Of a stretch of 64,000 nt of DNA, positions 18,433 to 27,417 are shown piece after piece. The notes below the pieces were generated by a model. That model saw only the letters and a program-made list of their open reading frames with translations. It made no database searches and was not told the origin of the DNA. The DNA comes from Candidatus Terraquivivens yellowstonensis (GTDB taxonomy: Archaea; Thermoproteota; Nitrososphaeria_A; Caldarchaeales; Wolframiiraptoraceae), in the NCBI GenBank assembly GCA_023539445.1, contig JAKCEW010000004.1, forward strand, positions 41,390 through 105,389, written 5' to 3'. Position 1 is the stretch's first letter. Each line of letters begins with the position of its first letter. The translations under genes and the position numbers were made by a program.

Positions 18433-18516
18433 TGCCGGGGCTGGGATTCGAACCCAGGATGGCCTACGCCAGTGGGTCTTGAGCCCACCCCCTTGACCAG
18501 GCTCGGGTACCCCGGC
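18433..18516 (-). tRNA. tRNA-Leu (anticodon CAA)
   Basis: The minus strand folds into a class II tRNA. The acceptor stem pairs GCCGGGG with CCCCGGC and has discriminator A. The D arm reads GAGCCTGGTCAAGG. The anticodon stem GTGGG/CCCAC closes the loop CTCAAGA, giving anticodon CAA for the leucine codon UUG. A long variable arm (TGGCGTAGGCCA) and the T arm CTGGG-TTCGAAT-CCCAG follow. The 84 bases contain no intron, and CCA is not encoded. UUG is also used heavily as a start codon here. Confidence 0.96.
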
Positions 18517-18566
18517 GACGTATAACAATAAATCAAAGAGGAATTATAAAATTTAGCTTGCGAACA

Positions 18567-19331
18567 CTATGTCTGCCGCGTATAAAGCTCGATAATCTTT
18601 ACTCTCTCTATGCCTTGAATATTCTCTTGAATTTCTTTAGCGATGAGTCTCTTGACTATCTGTAGATTTGGTAGAAGGTATGCCTCTTCTGGTATGGTAA
18701 TAGTTACCTCCGGTGGTGCGAGCTCAATAGCGAATTTTTGAATGTCCACATCCGGTAGCCTGTTATGTATTATCTGCTGAACCTTTTCCTTGTCGTCTGT
18801 TATGAGTTTCCTTACGATAACATTACATACGAGTGTCTTGCCCGCAAGATATGGGTTGAAATCCACCTGAACCCTTCCAGAACCTATAGAACGTATTATA
18901 CCCTCTTTTCCATCTATATTAATCCTAGCGCCTACGACTAGCGGTGTTTCAATATCCTTAAACTTCCTGATCGGATAGACCTTAACTTTTGTTGGATCCC
19001 TTTGGCCAAAGGCCTTTTCTGGTGAAATCTCAAACGTCTTGGATTCACCGACAGACATCGTAAGTAGTTCATCCTCGATTGCCTTGAGTAGCATGCCCTT
19101 ACCGAGTATCGCTAACCGGGGTTCGTAAAGCCTCGAGGCATCGTAGATGCCCGCCTCCCTCGCATCCTCCTCAGAGGTCGTATCAACAAGCTCACCGGTC
19201 TCCTTAATTTTTATCGTGTAATCTACCAAAAGGAAGCTACCTAAGGGTAGAGCAGATTTGGGGACTTCTGATGCCTGCTTCTCGTCGGCGCCCTCTTTTT
19301 CCTTGGGAGTTTCCAAACCTTCTGAGGACAT
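18567..19331 (-). CDS. Long FKBP-type peptidyl-prolyl isomerase (SlyD-like)
   Basis: An archaeal long FKBP, a cytosolic prolyl isomerase with chaperone activity. The 254 residues begin with a charged, low-complexity 30-residue leader. The FKBP core follows (LVDYTIKIKETGELVDTTSEEDA, ILGKGMLLKAIEDELLTMSVGES, EISPEKAFGQRD). The insert-in-flap domain carries NPYLAGKTLVCNV. A C-terminal domain of about 90 residues, typical of the 26-29 kDa archaeal type, ends the chain. Start is ATG. It is divergent from the proteasome beta gene. Confidence 0.93.
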   Translation of the reverse strand: MSSEGLETPKEKEGADEKQASEVPKSALPLGSFLLVDYTIKIKETGELVDTTSEEDAREAGIYDASRLYEPRLAILGKGMLLKAIEDELLTMSVGESKTFEISPEKAFGQRDPTKVKVYPIRKFKDIETPLVVGARINIDGKEGIIRSIGSGRVQVDFNPYLAGKTLVCNVIVRKLITDDKEKVQQIIHNRLPDVDIQKFAIELAPPEVTITIPEEAYLLPNLQIVKRLIAKEIQENIQGIERVKIIELYTRQT

Positions 19332-19456
19332 TTCTCAACCTTTTGCTTAATGGCTTTTATTAAAGTATTAGTGTGTAAACATTTTTATTTTGGCAGAATT
19401 ATAAATTTTATGGCTTTTGCATAAAGCCATGGATAAGTTGTTAAGACCGATAGTCG

Positions 19457-20134
19457 GTGTCAAAGACGATGTTTGGGTATGAGATGAATGGAAGTAGATT
19501 CCTAAAGACGGGGACCACAACGGTAGGTCTGGTCATAAAGGATGCTGTGGTGTTTGCCACGGACACTAGGGTTACGTCGGGTTATTTTATAGCCCATAAA
19601 AAAGGAAGAAAGCTCTTCCCGCTAGCGGATCATGTAGCTATAACGATCGCGGGCAGGGTTGCCGATGCGCAGAACATTATAGATACGCTCCGCGCCAACA
19701 TCAATTACTATCAAATACAATGGGCAAGGCGCATGGAAGTCGTATCCGTAGCCAGGCTCGCCTCGAACATCCTGTTCAGCAACAGGTACTTTCCGTTGAT
19801 AGCACAGCTGATAATAGGTGGTGTGGATAGTCAGGGACCTCATCTTTACAACTTAGACCCGACGGGTTCGATGACAGAAGAGCTTATGATCGCAACAGGC
19901 TCGGGCTCTCCTGTCGCGTACGGCATAATCGAGTCGAGCTATAGGCCGGACTTAGGGCTCGAGGAAGGAATTAGGTTGGCCTTTAAGAGCGTCGCATCAG
20001 CCATCAGGAGGGACATCGGTTCAGGAGACAGCATTGATGTAGCGTACATCACCGCTACCAAACCTTATACTGAGTTAACGCTAGAAGAGAAAGCACCACT
20101 TTATGAGGAATTCCTGAAAATCAACGTTAAATAA
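19457..20134 (+). CDS. psmB: Proteasome beta subunit
   Basis: The catalytic subunit of the 20S proteasome. The GTG start gives a 19-residue propeptide ending in KTG, followed by Thr20 of TTTVGL, which would become the N-terminal nucleophile after self-cleavage. Conserved DTRVTSG and GRKLF, and later GSGSPVAYG, match the family. At 225 residues it is of normal length. It lies 22 bases upstream of aCPSF1, a neighbour pair I associate with TACK archaea. The alpha subunit is not in the window. Confidence 0.94.
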   Translation: MSKTMFGYEMNGSRFLKTGTTTVGLVIKDAVVFATDTRVTSGYFIAHKKGRKLFPLADHVAITIAGRVADAQNIIDTLRANINYYQIQWARRMEVVSVARLASNILFSNRYFPLIAQLIIGGVDSQGPHLYNLDPTGSMTEELMIATGSGSPVAYGIIESSYRPDLGLEEGIRLAFKSVASAIRRDIGSGDSIDVAYITATKPYTELTLEEKAPLYEEFLKINVK

Positions 20135-20155
20135 AATGGTTTAAGGTGCATCAGA

Positions 20156-22057
20156 TTGAGCGCAGCGGATAGACTCCGGGCAGAGATATTGAGGTACTTT
20201 TCTGTGGTTAGTCCTAGGGAGGCGGCTATTACAAGAATTGAGTATGAGGGGACAAGGCTCGCCATATATACTAGGAATCCCGAGCTGTTCGTGGAAAGAG
20301 ACCAGATCGCAAAAGACCTTGTGAACATACTTAAGAAGCGTGTGGTCATAAGGTCCGATCCCACGATAAGACTGCCCCAAGAGGAGGCGGAGAAGGTTCT
20401 CAAATCAATCTTCGGCGATGATGCCACTGTGTTCTTCGATGAAACTCTGGGAGAGGCCATAGTTGAGGTTAAGAACTCTAACGTCAACAAAAACGGGGAA
20501 ACTATTAAGAACGCCTGTAAAGCGACAGGTTGGCACGTAAAGTTAGTTAGGAAAATGCTAATGCCTTCAAAGACCATTGAAAAGATTAACCAGTACATTT
20601 ACAAAGATTCGGATAAAAGGCTCAGCATACTACGGACAATAGGTGAAAGGGTATTTGGGTCACAAACTTTTGAAACGAGTGACATAACGCTCACAATACT
20701 TGGCTCCGGAAGACAGGTTGGAAGATCAGCCATACTGCTCCAGACCAACGAGAGCAAGATACTGTTAGATTGTGGTGTTGCCGTTGGTTCCACGAATAAG
20801 CTCGATATATTGCCCAGATTTGATGCATATCCCTCAATCTTTGACGAGCTTGATGCAGTGATTGCAACGCATGCCCATCTCGATCACACCGGAGCCATAC
20901 CTTATCTATTCAAGTATGGTTACAAAGGACCTGTATACTGTAGTGAGCCGACACTGCCCCTTATGACGATGGAACAGTTAGACTTTATTAACGTCGCAGA
21001 AAAAGAAGGGTTATTCCCATTATATAATGAGAACGACGTGAAAACGGCGGTCCAGCACACTATAACCCTTAAGTACGGCAGCGTTACAAGCATAACACCC
21101 GACGTAAGGATAACGATGTATAACGCGGGCCACATTCTTGGCTCTTCGGTTGTTCATATACATATAGGCGAAGGATTGTACAACATCGTATACACCAGTG
21201 ACTTCAAGTTTGAGAATACTAGGACGTTGGATGCATGCGCGCATAAATTCTTAAGAGCAGAGACGTTGATGATGGAGAGCACTTACGGTGCGACGCCGAT
21301 ACCTTTTACCAGGGAAGAAAGCGAGGCGTTGTTAGCCGAGTATATAAAGCAGACAATAGAGGCGGGCGGTAAGGTGTTAATACCCGTACCAGCTGTCGGT
21401 AGAGCTCAAGAGATAATGCTTGTCCTCAACGACCTTCTAAACTCAAAAAGCATACCAGAGGTACCGATTTACTTAGACGGTCTTGTTATAGAGGCGACCG
21501 CAATATACACAGCATTCCCTGAATATCTTTCAAAAGAGCTGCAAGACATGATGGAATCTCAAGGGAACGCGTTCATGTCAGACTACTTCACACCGGTAAA
21601 GAGCCATTCGCAAAGAGAAGAGGTACTAAATACTGAAGGCCCAGCTATCGTGATTTCCACATCGGGAATGTTAGAAGGCGGACCTGTGTTGAATTACTTA
21701 AAGGAATTTGCAAACGATGAAAAGAACATGCTAATATTCGTCAGCTATCAGGTAGAAGGGACTTTAGGCAGAAAGTTGCTTAAAGGCATAAGGGAAGTGT
21801 CATTTATAGATGAGAAGGGCAAGGCAGAAGTTTTAAATGTTAAGCTACGCATAGAGAAGGTAGATGGGTTTTCGGGTCATTCCAGCAGACAACAGCTGCT
21901 GAACTATCTGAAGAAATTCACACCGAAGCCTAAAAACGTAATCTTATTACATGGTGAAGTTAAAGCTATCGAGAGTCTAGCAGAGTCTGCCTCAAAAATT
22001 ATTACGGCAAACATCTACACGCCAAAGAACCTCGAAACAATATCACTTTTTAGTTAA
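20156..22057 (+). CDS. aCPSF1 beta-CASP ribonuclease
   Basis: The archaeal CPSF1 ribonuclease cleaves RNA at U-rich sites and is the general transcription-termination factor in archaea. The 633 residues start with two KH-type RNA-binding domains over about the first 175 residues. A metallo-beta-lactamase domain follows with the zinc motif HAHLDHTG near residue 239 and GHILGSS. A beta-CASP insertion comes next, and the final GFSGHSSRQQLLNYL and LLHGE motifs complete the active site. Start is TTG. It probably shares a transcript with psmB. Confidence 0.95.
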   Translation: MSAADRLRAEILRYFSVVSPREAAITRIEYEGTRLAIYTRNPELFVERDQIAKDLVNILKKRVVIRSDPTIRLPQEEAEKVLKSIFGDDATVFFDETLGEAIVEVKNSNVNKNGETIKNACKATGWHVKLVRKMLMPSKTIEKINQYIYKDSDKRLSILRTIGERVFGSQTFETSDITLTILGSGRQVGRSAILLQTNESKILLDCGVAVGSTNKLDILPRFDAYPSIFDELDAVIATHAHLDHTGAIPYLFKYGYKGPVYCSEPTLPLMTMEQLDFINVAEKEGLFPLYNENDVKTAVQHTITLKYGSVTSITPDVRITMYNAGHILGSSVVHIHIGEGLYNIVYTSDFKFENTRTLDACAHKFLRAETLMMESTYGATPIPFTREESEALLAEYIKQTIEAGGKVLIPVPAVGRAQEIMLVLNDLLNSKSIPEVPIYLDGLVIEATAIYTAFPEYLSKELQDMMESQGNAFMSDYFTPVKSHSQREEVLNTEGPAIVISTSGMLEGGPVLNYLKEFANDEKNMLIFVSYQVEGTLGRKLLKGIREVSFIDEKGKAEVLNVKLRIEKVDGFSGHSSRQQLLNYLKKFTPKPKNVILLHGEVKAIESLAESASKIITANIYTPKNLETISLFS

Positions 22058-22114
22058 ATAAACGATAGATTTAATTATTAAAAGAAACAATAGAGGCAAG
22101 AGGTTGCGTGAGGT

Positions 22115-22348
22115 ATGTCCGGCGATATATCGTTAAAGATCCTTTCCAAAAGCTTGGGCGAGAAAGTCCTCGTAAAGCTCAGGAACGGTAAGCTGATCAG
22201 GGGCCTTCTTCAGGGCTACGATCAGCATCTAAACCTAGTCCTAGAGAATGCCGAGGAGGTCATAGACCAGAACAATAGCAATCAGATCGGAACAATAGTC
22301 GTAAGAGGGGATAATATAATAATGATAAGTACCAGCCCAAAAGAGTAG
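22115..22348 (+). CDS. LSm/Sm-like archaeal RNA-binding protein
   Basis: A 77-residue SmAP protein that should form a heptameric ring on U-rich RNA. Sm1 (KVLVKLRNGKLIRGLLQGYDQHLNLVLENAEEV, not quoted in full) and Sm2 (IGTIVVRGDNIIMIS) are both clear. The ATG start is preceded by an aggtatg context and lies 57 bases downstream of aCPSF1. The L37e gene follows 47 bases later. LSm-L37e pairing is conserved in many archaea. Confidence 0.95.
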   Translation: MSGDISLKILSKSLGEKVLVKLRNGKLIRGLLQGYDQHLNLVLENAEEVIDQNNSNQIGTIVVRGDNIIMISTSPKE

Positions 22349-22395
22349 CATGATAAGCTTATTAGAAGGACTTTGAAGGACTTGTTGAGTATAGT

Positions 22396-22572
22396 ATGGT
22401 GAAGGGCACACCTTCTTTCGGAAAGCGAAACAAGCCAGTACACATACGCTGCAGAAGGTGCGGACGTAGATCGTTCCATGTTTCCAAGAAGCGGTGCGCC
22501 GCCTGCGGCTTCGGTGCTTCAAAGAAGCTAAGGTCATATAGGTGGTTAAAGCCGCTAAAAATGAAAACCTGA
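22396..22572 (+). CDS. rpl37e: 50S ribosomal protein L37e
   Basis: A 58-residue zinc-ribbon protein of the large subunit. It begins [19 protein letters not shown]. Four cysteines (19, 22, 34 and 37) form the CxxC...CxxC zinc site, and the rest is highly basic. Length and sequence match the family closely, and the start ATG and stop TGA are in frame. It lies between the LSm gene and tRNA-Ala. Confidence 0.95.
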   Translation: MVKGTPSFGKRNKPVHIRCRRCGRRSFHVSKKRCAACGFGASKKLRSYRWLKPLKMKT

Positions 22573-22613
22573 AGAAAAGCTTTAAACGTTGCGGACGAAT
22601 ACATCTAAAACCG

Positions 22614-22702
22614 GGGCCGGTAGATCAGCGGAAGATCGCGCGCCTGGCGATCTCTCGCGACTAGATTGCGCGAGGTCCGGGGTTCGAATCCCCGCCGGTC
22701 CA
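22614..22702 (+). tRNA. tRNA-Ala (anticodon GGC) with a 17-base intron
   Basis: The acceptor stem pairs GGGCCGG with CCGGTCC and contains the G3-U70 pair that identifies alanine tRNA. The D arm is GATC-AGCGGAA-GATC. The anticodon stem CGCGC/GCGCG flanks CTGGCG, giving anticodon GGC. A 17-base intron follows position 37 (about 22652-22668), the usual archaeal site. The T arm CGGGG-TTCGAAT-CCCCG and discriminator A complete it. Spliced length is 72 bases and CCA is not encoded. A TTTAAA box near 22581 could be its promoter. Confidence 0.92.
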
Positions 22703-22760
22703 CTTAATCTTCTAATCGAGTCTGCAGAAGGGATATTTCAGATAACTGAAAGCTGGAATT

Positions 22761-23381
22761 TCACGTTATCCCGAGCCACCAACCAAGCTGAACGCCAAGG
22801 TATGATAGGAGAGTGAATACCACTAGGCGCGGTATGAAGCTTAGGATGAGGAAGTGACTAAAACGTGCTTTAATCAGCCCGCAGAACAGCGCTAAAAATT
22901 CTACAGGAAGCACAGGTATAATCCCAAATATCACATATATGATCCAGCCCCACCGACTCCATAATGCCGATATTTCTTCGAGTCGTTCCATCCCCAACTT
23001 TTTTACTACGAAAGGTCTTCCGAGACCGTAAGCCAACACGTAGTTTATCACCATGCCTACTGTGAAACCAACCGTTGCGACAATTGTTAAAAGCATGGGA
23101 TGGATGCCGAGAGATGCCGCTATTACGACGAGCGCAGGGCTACCGACTGGTATAATTGTGCCGGCTAGTATCGTGGCTACGAATATGCCTGCGAGCCCAT
23201 ATTCTATGACGAGGTTTTTTGTGTCAACGAATATGGGGGAGGCTCCCAGTTCCAAAAACTTAAAGATCAAAATTAGTGTCACACCTATAGCCGCGAGTAT
23301 CCCACCCAAAATTAGGGAAGACCTTACCCACGGGACGTTTAATATTTCCGAGAGCTTGTTTTGTGTGCATGTTTTGTCCAA
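22761..23381 (-). CDS. VTT-domain (DedA/YqaA-like) membrane protein
   Basis: A 206-residue integral membrane protein with about five hydrophobic segments. The VTT/SNARE-associated core contains the TIIPVGSPALVVIAASLG segment and a later GRPFVVKKLG and GIIPVLPVEFLALFCGLIK. Such proteins are tied to lipid scrambling or small-molecule export, but the exact role here is unknown. The listed start is a TTG giving MDKTCTQNK. It is divergent from the winged-helix-CCC1 gene. Confidence 0.82.
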   Translation of the reverse strand: MDKTCTQNKLSEILNVPWVRSSLILGGILAAIGVTLILIFKFLELGASPIFVDTKNLVIEYGLAGIFVATILAGTIIPVGSPALVVIAASLGIHPMLLTIVATVGFTVGMVINYVLAYGLGRPFVVKKLGMERLEEISALWSRWGWIIYVIFGIIPVLPVEFLALFCGLIKARFSHFLILSFIPRLVVFTLLSYLGVQLGWWLGIT

Positions 23382-23498
23382 TCCGCATCAACCTTCTTGT
23401 GCCTTAAGCTTAAAGCAGTAATTTTGAAGGAACTTAAAACTGTTGTCACGTTAAGCCCGTTCTAGAGCCTTGGTTGCTTTCAGTGCACCTTTAAATAG

Positions 23499-23514
23499 CC
23501 ATATTTATATATGG
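23499..23514. promoter_or_regulatory. AT-rich inverted repeat in a divergent promoter
   Basis: CCATAT and ATATGG are separated by TTAT and form a near-perfect palindrome over a TATA-like core. It lies 65 bases upstream of the winged-helix-CCC1 start. It could be a box A with an overlapping repressor site. Only the symmetry is directly seen. Confidence 0.3.
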
Positions 23515-23578
23515 ATGGGCAGAAGGGTTAATAAATCGATAGAAATATTTACTAAAACACGAGCGGTGAAACACTGAA

Positions 23579-24418
23579 GTGTCCTTTGAAGTCCAAGAAC
23601 TGTCAGACGTTATAAAAGTGCTTATTTTGTTGAACTTGAAACGAAAGACGGGCATGCATAAGGCTTTCCTCAAAAAACACCTCGAGAAAGTTTGTGCTAA
23701 TGACGTTTGTGTAGAAGCAAGTGATTTGGATAAGGCCCTAAAGGAGATGGTTTCTGAGGGGTTAATAATAGAAGATGGTGATTATATCCGGCCAACACCT
23801 CAAGGTCTAAGGTTAAGCAAAGAGTGGAGAAACCTTTTGCTGAAAAGAGAGCCCATACTCGAAGTCGTAGCTGGTCTTGTAGATGGCTCCATAGCAGGAC
23901 TTGTCGTGGTCCTTTCCGTTTTCATGTCCGGCTTAATTGCTAAAGTCGTAACATTTACAGCTCTTTTAACACTAGTAGCTGTAGCTATAACGAACTTTTC
24001 GAGTTTCCTTTTGGGCGGAATAACTGAGGATTTAGCAGACATAAGATCTCTTCAAATTTTGATGAAGTTCAGCTTGAGTGACATTCCTGACAAAAACGAG
24101 CGCAATAAATCCCTCATGCTGGTTAAAAGGCTATTCATGTTGCTTCACAAAGAAGTAAGACTGTCCAATCTTTATGCCGCGTTCATATGCAGTATAACGA
24201 CCTTTTTAGCGGGAGGCATCCCCGTTCTCATATACATTGTTTTGCCGGAGCCGATAAACCTCATAATGGCATTGATGATAGTCGGTGCGATGAATACTTA
24301 CCTAATTCGATACCGCTCCAAAAAATCCCGCATAAGTTGGAAGAAAATATTGCTAGAAACCTTGCTCATACTCGTAGCGGCTACTGCTGCATCACTACTA
24401 CTCGGCAACCTAGGTTAA
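23579..24418 (+). CDS. Winged-helix domain fused to a CCC1/VIT1-like membrane transporter
   Basis: The first 85 or so residues look like a winged helix (DLDKALKEMVSEGLIIEDGDYIRPTPQGLRL ends in a typical wing, not quoted whole elsewhere). From about residue 95 the chain becomes a CCC1/VIT1-like membrane domain: GLVDGSIAGLVVVLSVF, then ITNFSSFLLGG, and three further hydrophobic segments. Family members move iron or manganese out of the cytosol. The fusion places a DNA-binding-like fold on the cytosolic side, which may act as a regulatory or dimerising domain. Start is GTG, with an AT-rich promoter region upstream. Confidence 0.75.
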   Translation: MSFEVQELSDVIKVLILLNLKRKTGMHKAFLKKHLEKVCANDVCVEASDLDKALKEMVSEGLIIEDGDYIRPTPQGLRLSKEWRNLLLKREPILEVVAGLVDGSIAGLVVVLSVFMSGLIAKVVTFTALLTLVAVAITNFSSFLLGGITEDLADIRSLQILMKFSLSDIPDKNERNKSLMLVKRLFMLLHKEVRLSNLYAAFICSITTFLAGGIPVLIYIVLPEPINLIMALMIVGAMNTYLIRYRSKKSRISWKKILLETLLILVAATAASLLLGNLG

Positions 24419-24433
24419 TCTGCATAACATATC

Positions 24434-25156
24434 TCAATCGTATTCTTCTAATTTTACTTCCCTCGTGATGACATCCTTAGCATTCTTTATAACAACCTCC
24501 GGAGGCTTTCTACCCAAAAACTTGGCCACCTCATCCCTCAGGAGTTCGACAGGCTTCGAGGCTAACGAGTCGAACACGTTCTTCACGGAGCCATAGGCCT
24601 TGAGGAGGGCCTTGGCTAAGCTAGGCCCGACCCTTGGAAGCCCCTCCACGATGTAGAGCGCCTGTTGTTCCGGCGTCATAGAAACGGAACTTACACGAAG
24701 CCTTATATCTCTTGGTTCCGGTTTCTCCAAGAGGCTCTTGTATTTTGCTATCACATAAGCTCCGGTCCCTTTCCAATCTGGTGTATGAACGACAACGACC
24801 TCGTAACCTCGCTGAATGCTTTCTATTGCTCTGTAGATGCTAGCTTCATTCCATTCCGTCATCCTTCTTATCGCGCCAAGCCATCCCTCAATTACCAGAA
24901 TCTTCTCGAAGGAGTTCATCTCCGAGAATCTATCTAACTGAGACCATAACCTCCCACGGCCCGACTCATCGGGTTTCAGAGAATTCAACAGGTCGGTTAT
25001 GGTCTTCCTCTCGATAACAGCCATTCCTTCAGTACCGTCAAGGAGATAGTCCCCGACCTCTAAGTTCTTTATGCCGACCTGCTGGCCCAACACACTTGTC
25101 AGCATGTCAAGTATTCTCTTGCATTTTGATGCTTCTTTACTATCCACGAAGATCAT
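24434..25156 (-). CDS. xpf: XPF/ERCC4-type structure-specific endonuclease
   Basis: A 240-residue short-form XPF, lacking the helicase part found in euryarchaeal Hef. The nuclease motif VIERKT follows GDYLLDGTEGM near residues 45-57, with an upstream IFVDSKEA. The C terminus holds tandem helix-hairpin-helix sequence (VEGLPRVGPSLAKALLKAYGS). This form cuts branched DNA together with PCNA in TACK archaea. I see no clear PCNA-binding box at the C terminus, which ends KLEEYD. Start is ATG. Confidence 0.93.
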   Translation of the reverse strand: MIFVDSKEASKCKRILDMLTSVLGQQVGIKNLEVGDYLLDGTEGMAVIERKTITDLLNSLKPDESGRGRLWSQLDRFSEMNSFEKILVIEGWLGAIRRMTEWNEASIYRAIESIQRGYEVVVVHTPDWKGTGAYVIAKYKSLLEKPEPRDIRLRVSSVSMTPEQQALYIVEGLPRVGPSLAKALLKAYGSVKNVFDSLASKPVELLRDEVAKFLGRKPPEVVIKNAKDVITREVKLEEYD

Positions 25157-25262
25157 ACGGGCTTTACATCCACATCGTTAAAATTAAGCGTTTAATTGTA
25201 ACAACTTGTTGATGCTCACATTAAATATATTAGGGCGTTTTAAGTATTTTTGATGAGTCAAC

Positions 25263-25640
25263 ATGGTTTCTAAGCCTCAGAAAAAAGCTGAGCCTAAGAA
25301 GAGCGCAACCTCGAAGAGTCTCATGCCTATGGAAAAAATCGATTATGTAGAGGGGTTCAACATAAGGATAAAGAATGCGAGGGAGCGTATGGGTCTCTCG
25401 CAAGAAGAACTCGCCGCACAGCTAAACGAGAAAGCAACACTCATTAAGAAAATCGAGCAGGGAGAGGTCAAGCCTCCCATAGAGCTTGCTAGAAAGCTCG
25501 AGAAATTTTTGAAGATACAAATAATAGAGGAGATTACGGAGGATTATCAGTACGGACCGTTCCTCAGCAAAACACAACCCAGCGGGTATACACTAGGCGA
25601 TGTTATGAGGAAGCTCGAAGAGGATAAGAGGGAAAGTTGA
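25263..25640 (+). CDS. MBF1-like helix-turn-helix protein lacking the zinc ribbon
   Basis: Multiprotein bridging factor 1 homologues in archaea are helix-turn-helix proteins linked to the ribosome and transcription. This 125-residue protein has the HTH core IKNARERMGLSQEELAAQLN with KIEQGEVKPPIELARKLEKFL. The usual N-terminal zinc ribbon is replaced by a short lysine-rich leader (SKPQKKAEPKKS). The C-terminal tail ends in FLSKTQPSGYTLGDVMRKL. It is 31 bases upstream of HflX and likely in the same operon. The truncated form could also be a plain XRE-type regulator. Confidence 0.8.
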   Translation: MVSKPQKKAEPKKSATSKSLMPMEKIDYVEGFNIRIKNARERMGLSQEELAAQLNEKATLIKKIEQGEVKPPIELARKLEKFLKIQIIEEITEDYQYGPFLSKTQPSGYTLGDVMRKLEEDKRES

Positions 25641-25671
25641 TATAACTCGTAAAAGTACTACATATAAGCCT

Positions 25672-26925
25672 TTGAGGGTAGCAATAGTTCATCGCGTACA
25701 ACCTGGAGAAAAGCCGAACCTAGACGAGCTTAGGGAGTTGTGTCTAACTGCGGGCTACGAGGTAGTATACGAGCTCGTTCAACGCCGCTACCCGCATCCA
25801 AAGTACAACATCGGACCTGGAAAGTTGGCGGAACTAAAGGATGCCGTCAAGAAATTGAACATAGAGAAGATAATTTTCGAGAACGACATAAAGACTGTCC
25901 AAGAATACAACTTGGCGAAAGCCCTAGGTATTCCTGTCATGTCGAGAGTTCAACTAATACTGGAGATATTTTCCCTCCATGCCTCTTCGAAGGAGGCTAA
26001 GCTACAAATCAAGTTAGCGGAGCTGAAGTATGAGCTCTCAAGGGCTAGGGAAAAAGTTCGGCTCGCGAAGATGGGCGAGCAACCAGGTTTCCACGGTCTC
26101 GGCGCTTATGAGGCCGACGTTTACTACAACGAGATCAACAGGAGGATACATACGCTAACCAGGAAGCTTGCCAGTATAAAGAAAAGACGCGATTTATTCA
26201 GGCTTCGAAGGGAGAAATATGGAATTCCTACAATATCGCTCGTTGGCTATACTAATGCGGGCAAGTCAACACTCTTTAACGCATTAGCATCAGAAAACGT
26301 GCCCGTTGATAACAGACTATTCACGACGCTATCCACCACGATAAGGCTAGTTAAGATAAAAGGTAGGAGAGCATTCTTATCCGACACTGTTGGTTTCATA
26401 AAAAACCTACCATCAATGCTCATCGATGCATTCCATTCTACGTTAAGTGAGATATTGTTCTCAGACCTGATACTTTTGGTCGCAGATTTTTCAGAGCCTG
26501 TGGACATTATTAAAGAAAAGCTTGTCTATTCGCTAGAGACTTTAGGCTCGATAGGAGCCCACTCCATACCGACTCTTGTCGTTTTAAACAAGATAGACCT
26601 TGTAAGCGATGCTGAGAGAAAGGTTGAGAAGCTCGGCCTGACCCTACCATATGTGATGATATCGGCCTTGTACCGTACTAACCTAGACCTCTTAGAGCAA
26701 ACCATAGCATCTATGATGGGAGATTACGTAGTCGCAACAGCAAAGATAGACGGAAGCGATGAAAGTTCTGCGAAAGTTTTGTCTGAGATATGCAAGAGAT
26801 CGAACGTTTTAGAATTAAAATACGAAGACGGTTTCATAAATCTGAAGGTCGAGACACCTAACTACCTAGCCGAAAAACTGAAGAGACTCAGCTTGGTCAA
26901 ATCGTTCAGAGTGGAGGGTAGCTGA
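25672..26925 (+). CDS. hflX: GTPase HflX
   Basis: HflX is a ribosome-associated GTPase that splits stalled ribosomes. The 417 residues include the N-terminal HflX domain (RRYPHPKYNIGPGKLAEL), a coiled-coil linker and a GTPase domain with GYTNAGKST near residue 190, DTVGFI and NKID. Start is TTG (TTGAGGGTAGC context). It is followed after one base by the PUA-domain gene. Confidence 0.95.
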   Translation: MRVAIVHRVQPGEKPNLDELRELCLTAGYEVVYELVQRRYPHPKYNIGPGKLAELKDAVKKLNIEKIIFENDIKTVQEYNLAKALGIPVMSRVQLILEIFSLHASSKEAKLQIKLAELKYELSRAREKVRLAKMGEQPGFHGLGAYEADVYYNEINRRIHTLTRKLASIKKRRDLFRLRREKYGIPTISLVGYTNAGKSTLFNALASENVPVDNRLFTTLSTTIRLVKIKGRRAFLSDTVGFIKNLPSMLIDAFHSTLSEILFSDLILLVADFSEPVDIIKEKLVYSLETLGSIGAHSIPTLVVLNKIDLVSDAERKVEKLGLTLPYVMISALYRTNLDLLEQTIASMMGDYVVATAKIDGSDESSAKVLSEICKRSNVLELKYEDGFINLKVETPNYLAEKLKRLSLVKSFRVEGS

Positions 26926-26926
26926 G

Positions 26927-27397
26927 TTGTTGGATGTTGTAAGGGCAATTTCGAACTACCAGTTTAGGTTAGACGTGGGCGAGAAGTTATTCCCAGACGG
27001 TACCACGATCGAAGTATCAAAACGTACTGGCAAACCTAAGAGGATCTACTTGGATGGAAAGCTTTTAGCGACCGTGAGAAGTAACGATGGTCTGATAGCA
27101 CTAACATTTGAGGGGGCCATGAAATTGAGAACGCTGCTGCCATCTGGTAGTTTTAGGGTTATTGTATCGGACGACGCTGCTAGATTCATTCTCAAGGGGA
27201 AATCCTTATTTTCTAAACATGTATTAGAGGCCGACCCAAAAATACTGCCCGGGGATGAAGTTCTCATAGAAAATAGTAAAGGCGAATTGTTGGCCGTGGG
27301 TAAGGCGGTACTTAGCGGTTGTGAGATGGGAAAGTTTAGGAGGGGTTTGGCAGTAAAGATTAGAAAGGTCGGGGGTGGAGCTTTACGAGAAAGCTGA
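26927..27397 (+). CDS. PUA-domain RNA-binding protein
   Basis: A 156-residue protein with a pre-PUA region of about 75 residues and a C-terminal PUA domain (FRVIVSDDAARFILKGKSLF, then ILPGDEVLIENSKGELLAVGKA). It resembles the stand-alone archaeal PUA proteins related to MCT-1 and the tail of archaeosine transglycosylase. It should bind tRNA or rRNA. Start is TTG immediately after the HflX stop. The TGA stop may overlap a CTG start of NAC. Confidence 0.85.
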   Translation: MLDVVRAISNYQFRLDVGEKLFPDGTTIEVSKRTGKPKRIYLDGKLLATVRSNDGLIALTFEGAMKLRTLLPSGSFRVIVSDDAARFILKGKSLFSKHVLEADPKILPGDEVLIENSKGELLAVGKAVLSGCEMGKFRRGLAVKIRKVGGGALRES

Positions 27398-27417
27398 GCT
27401 CGCGTGAACTTAGAAGG

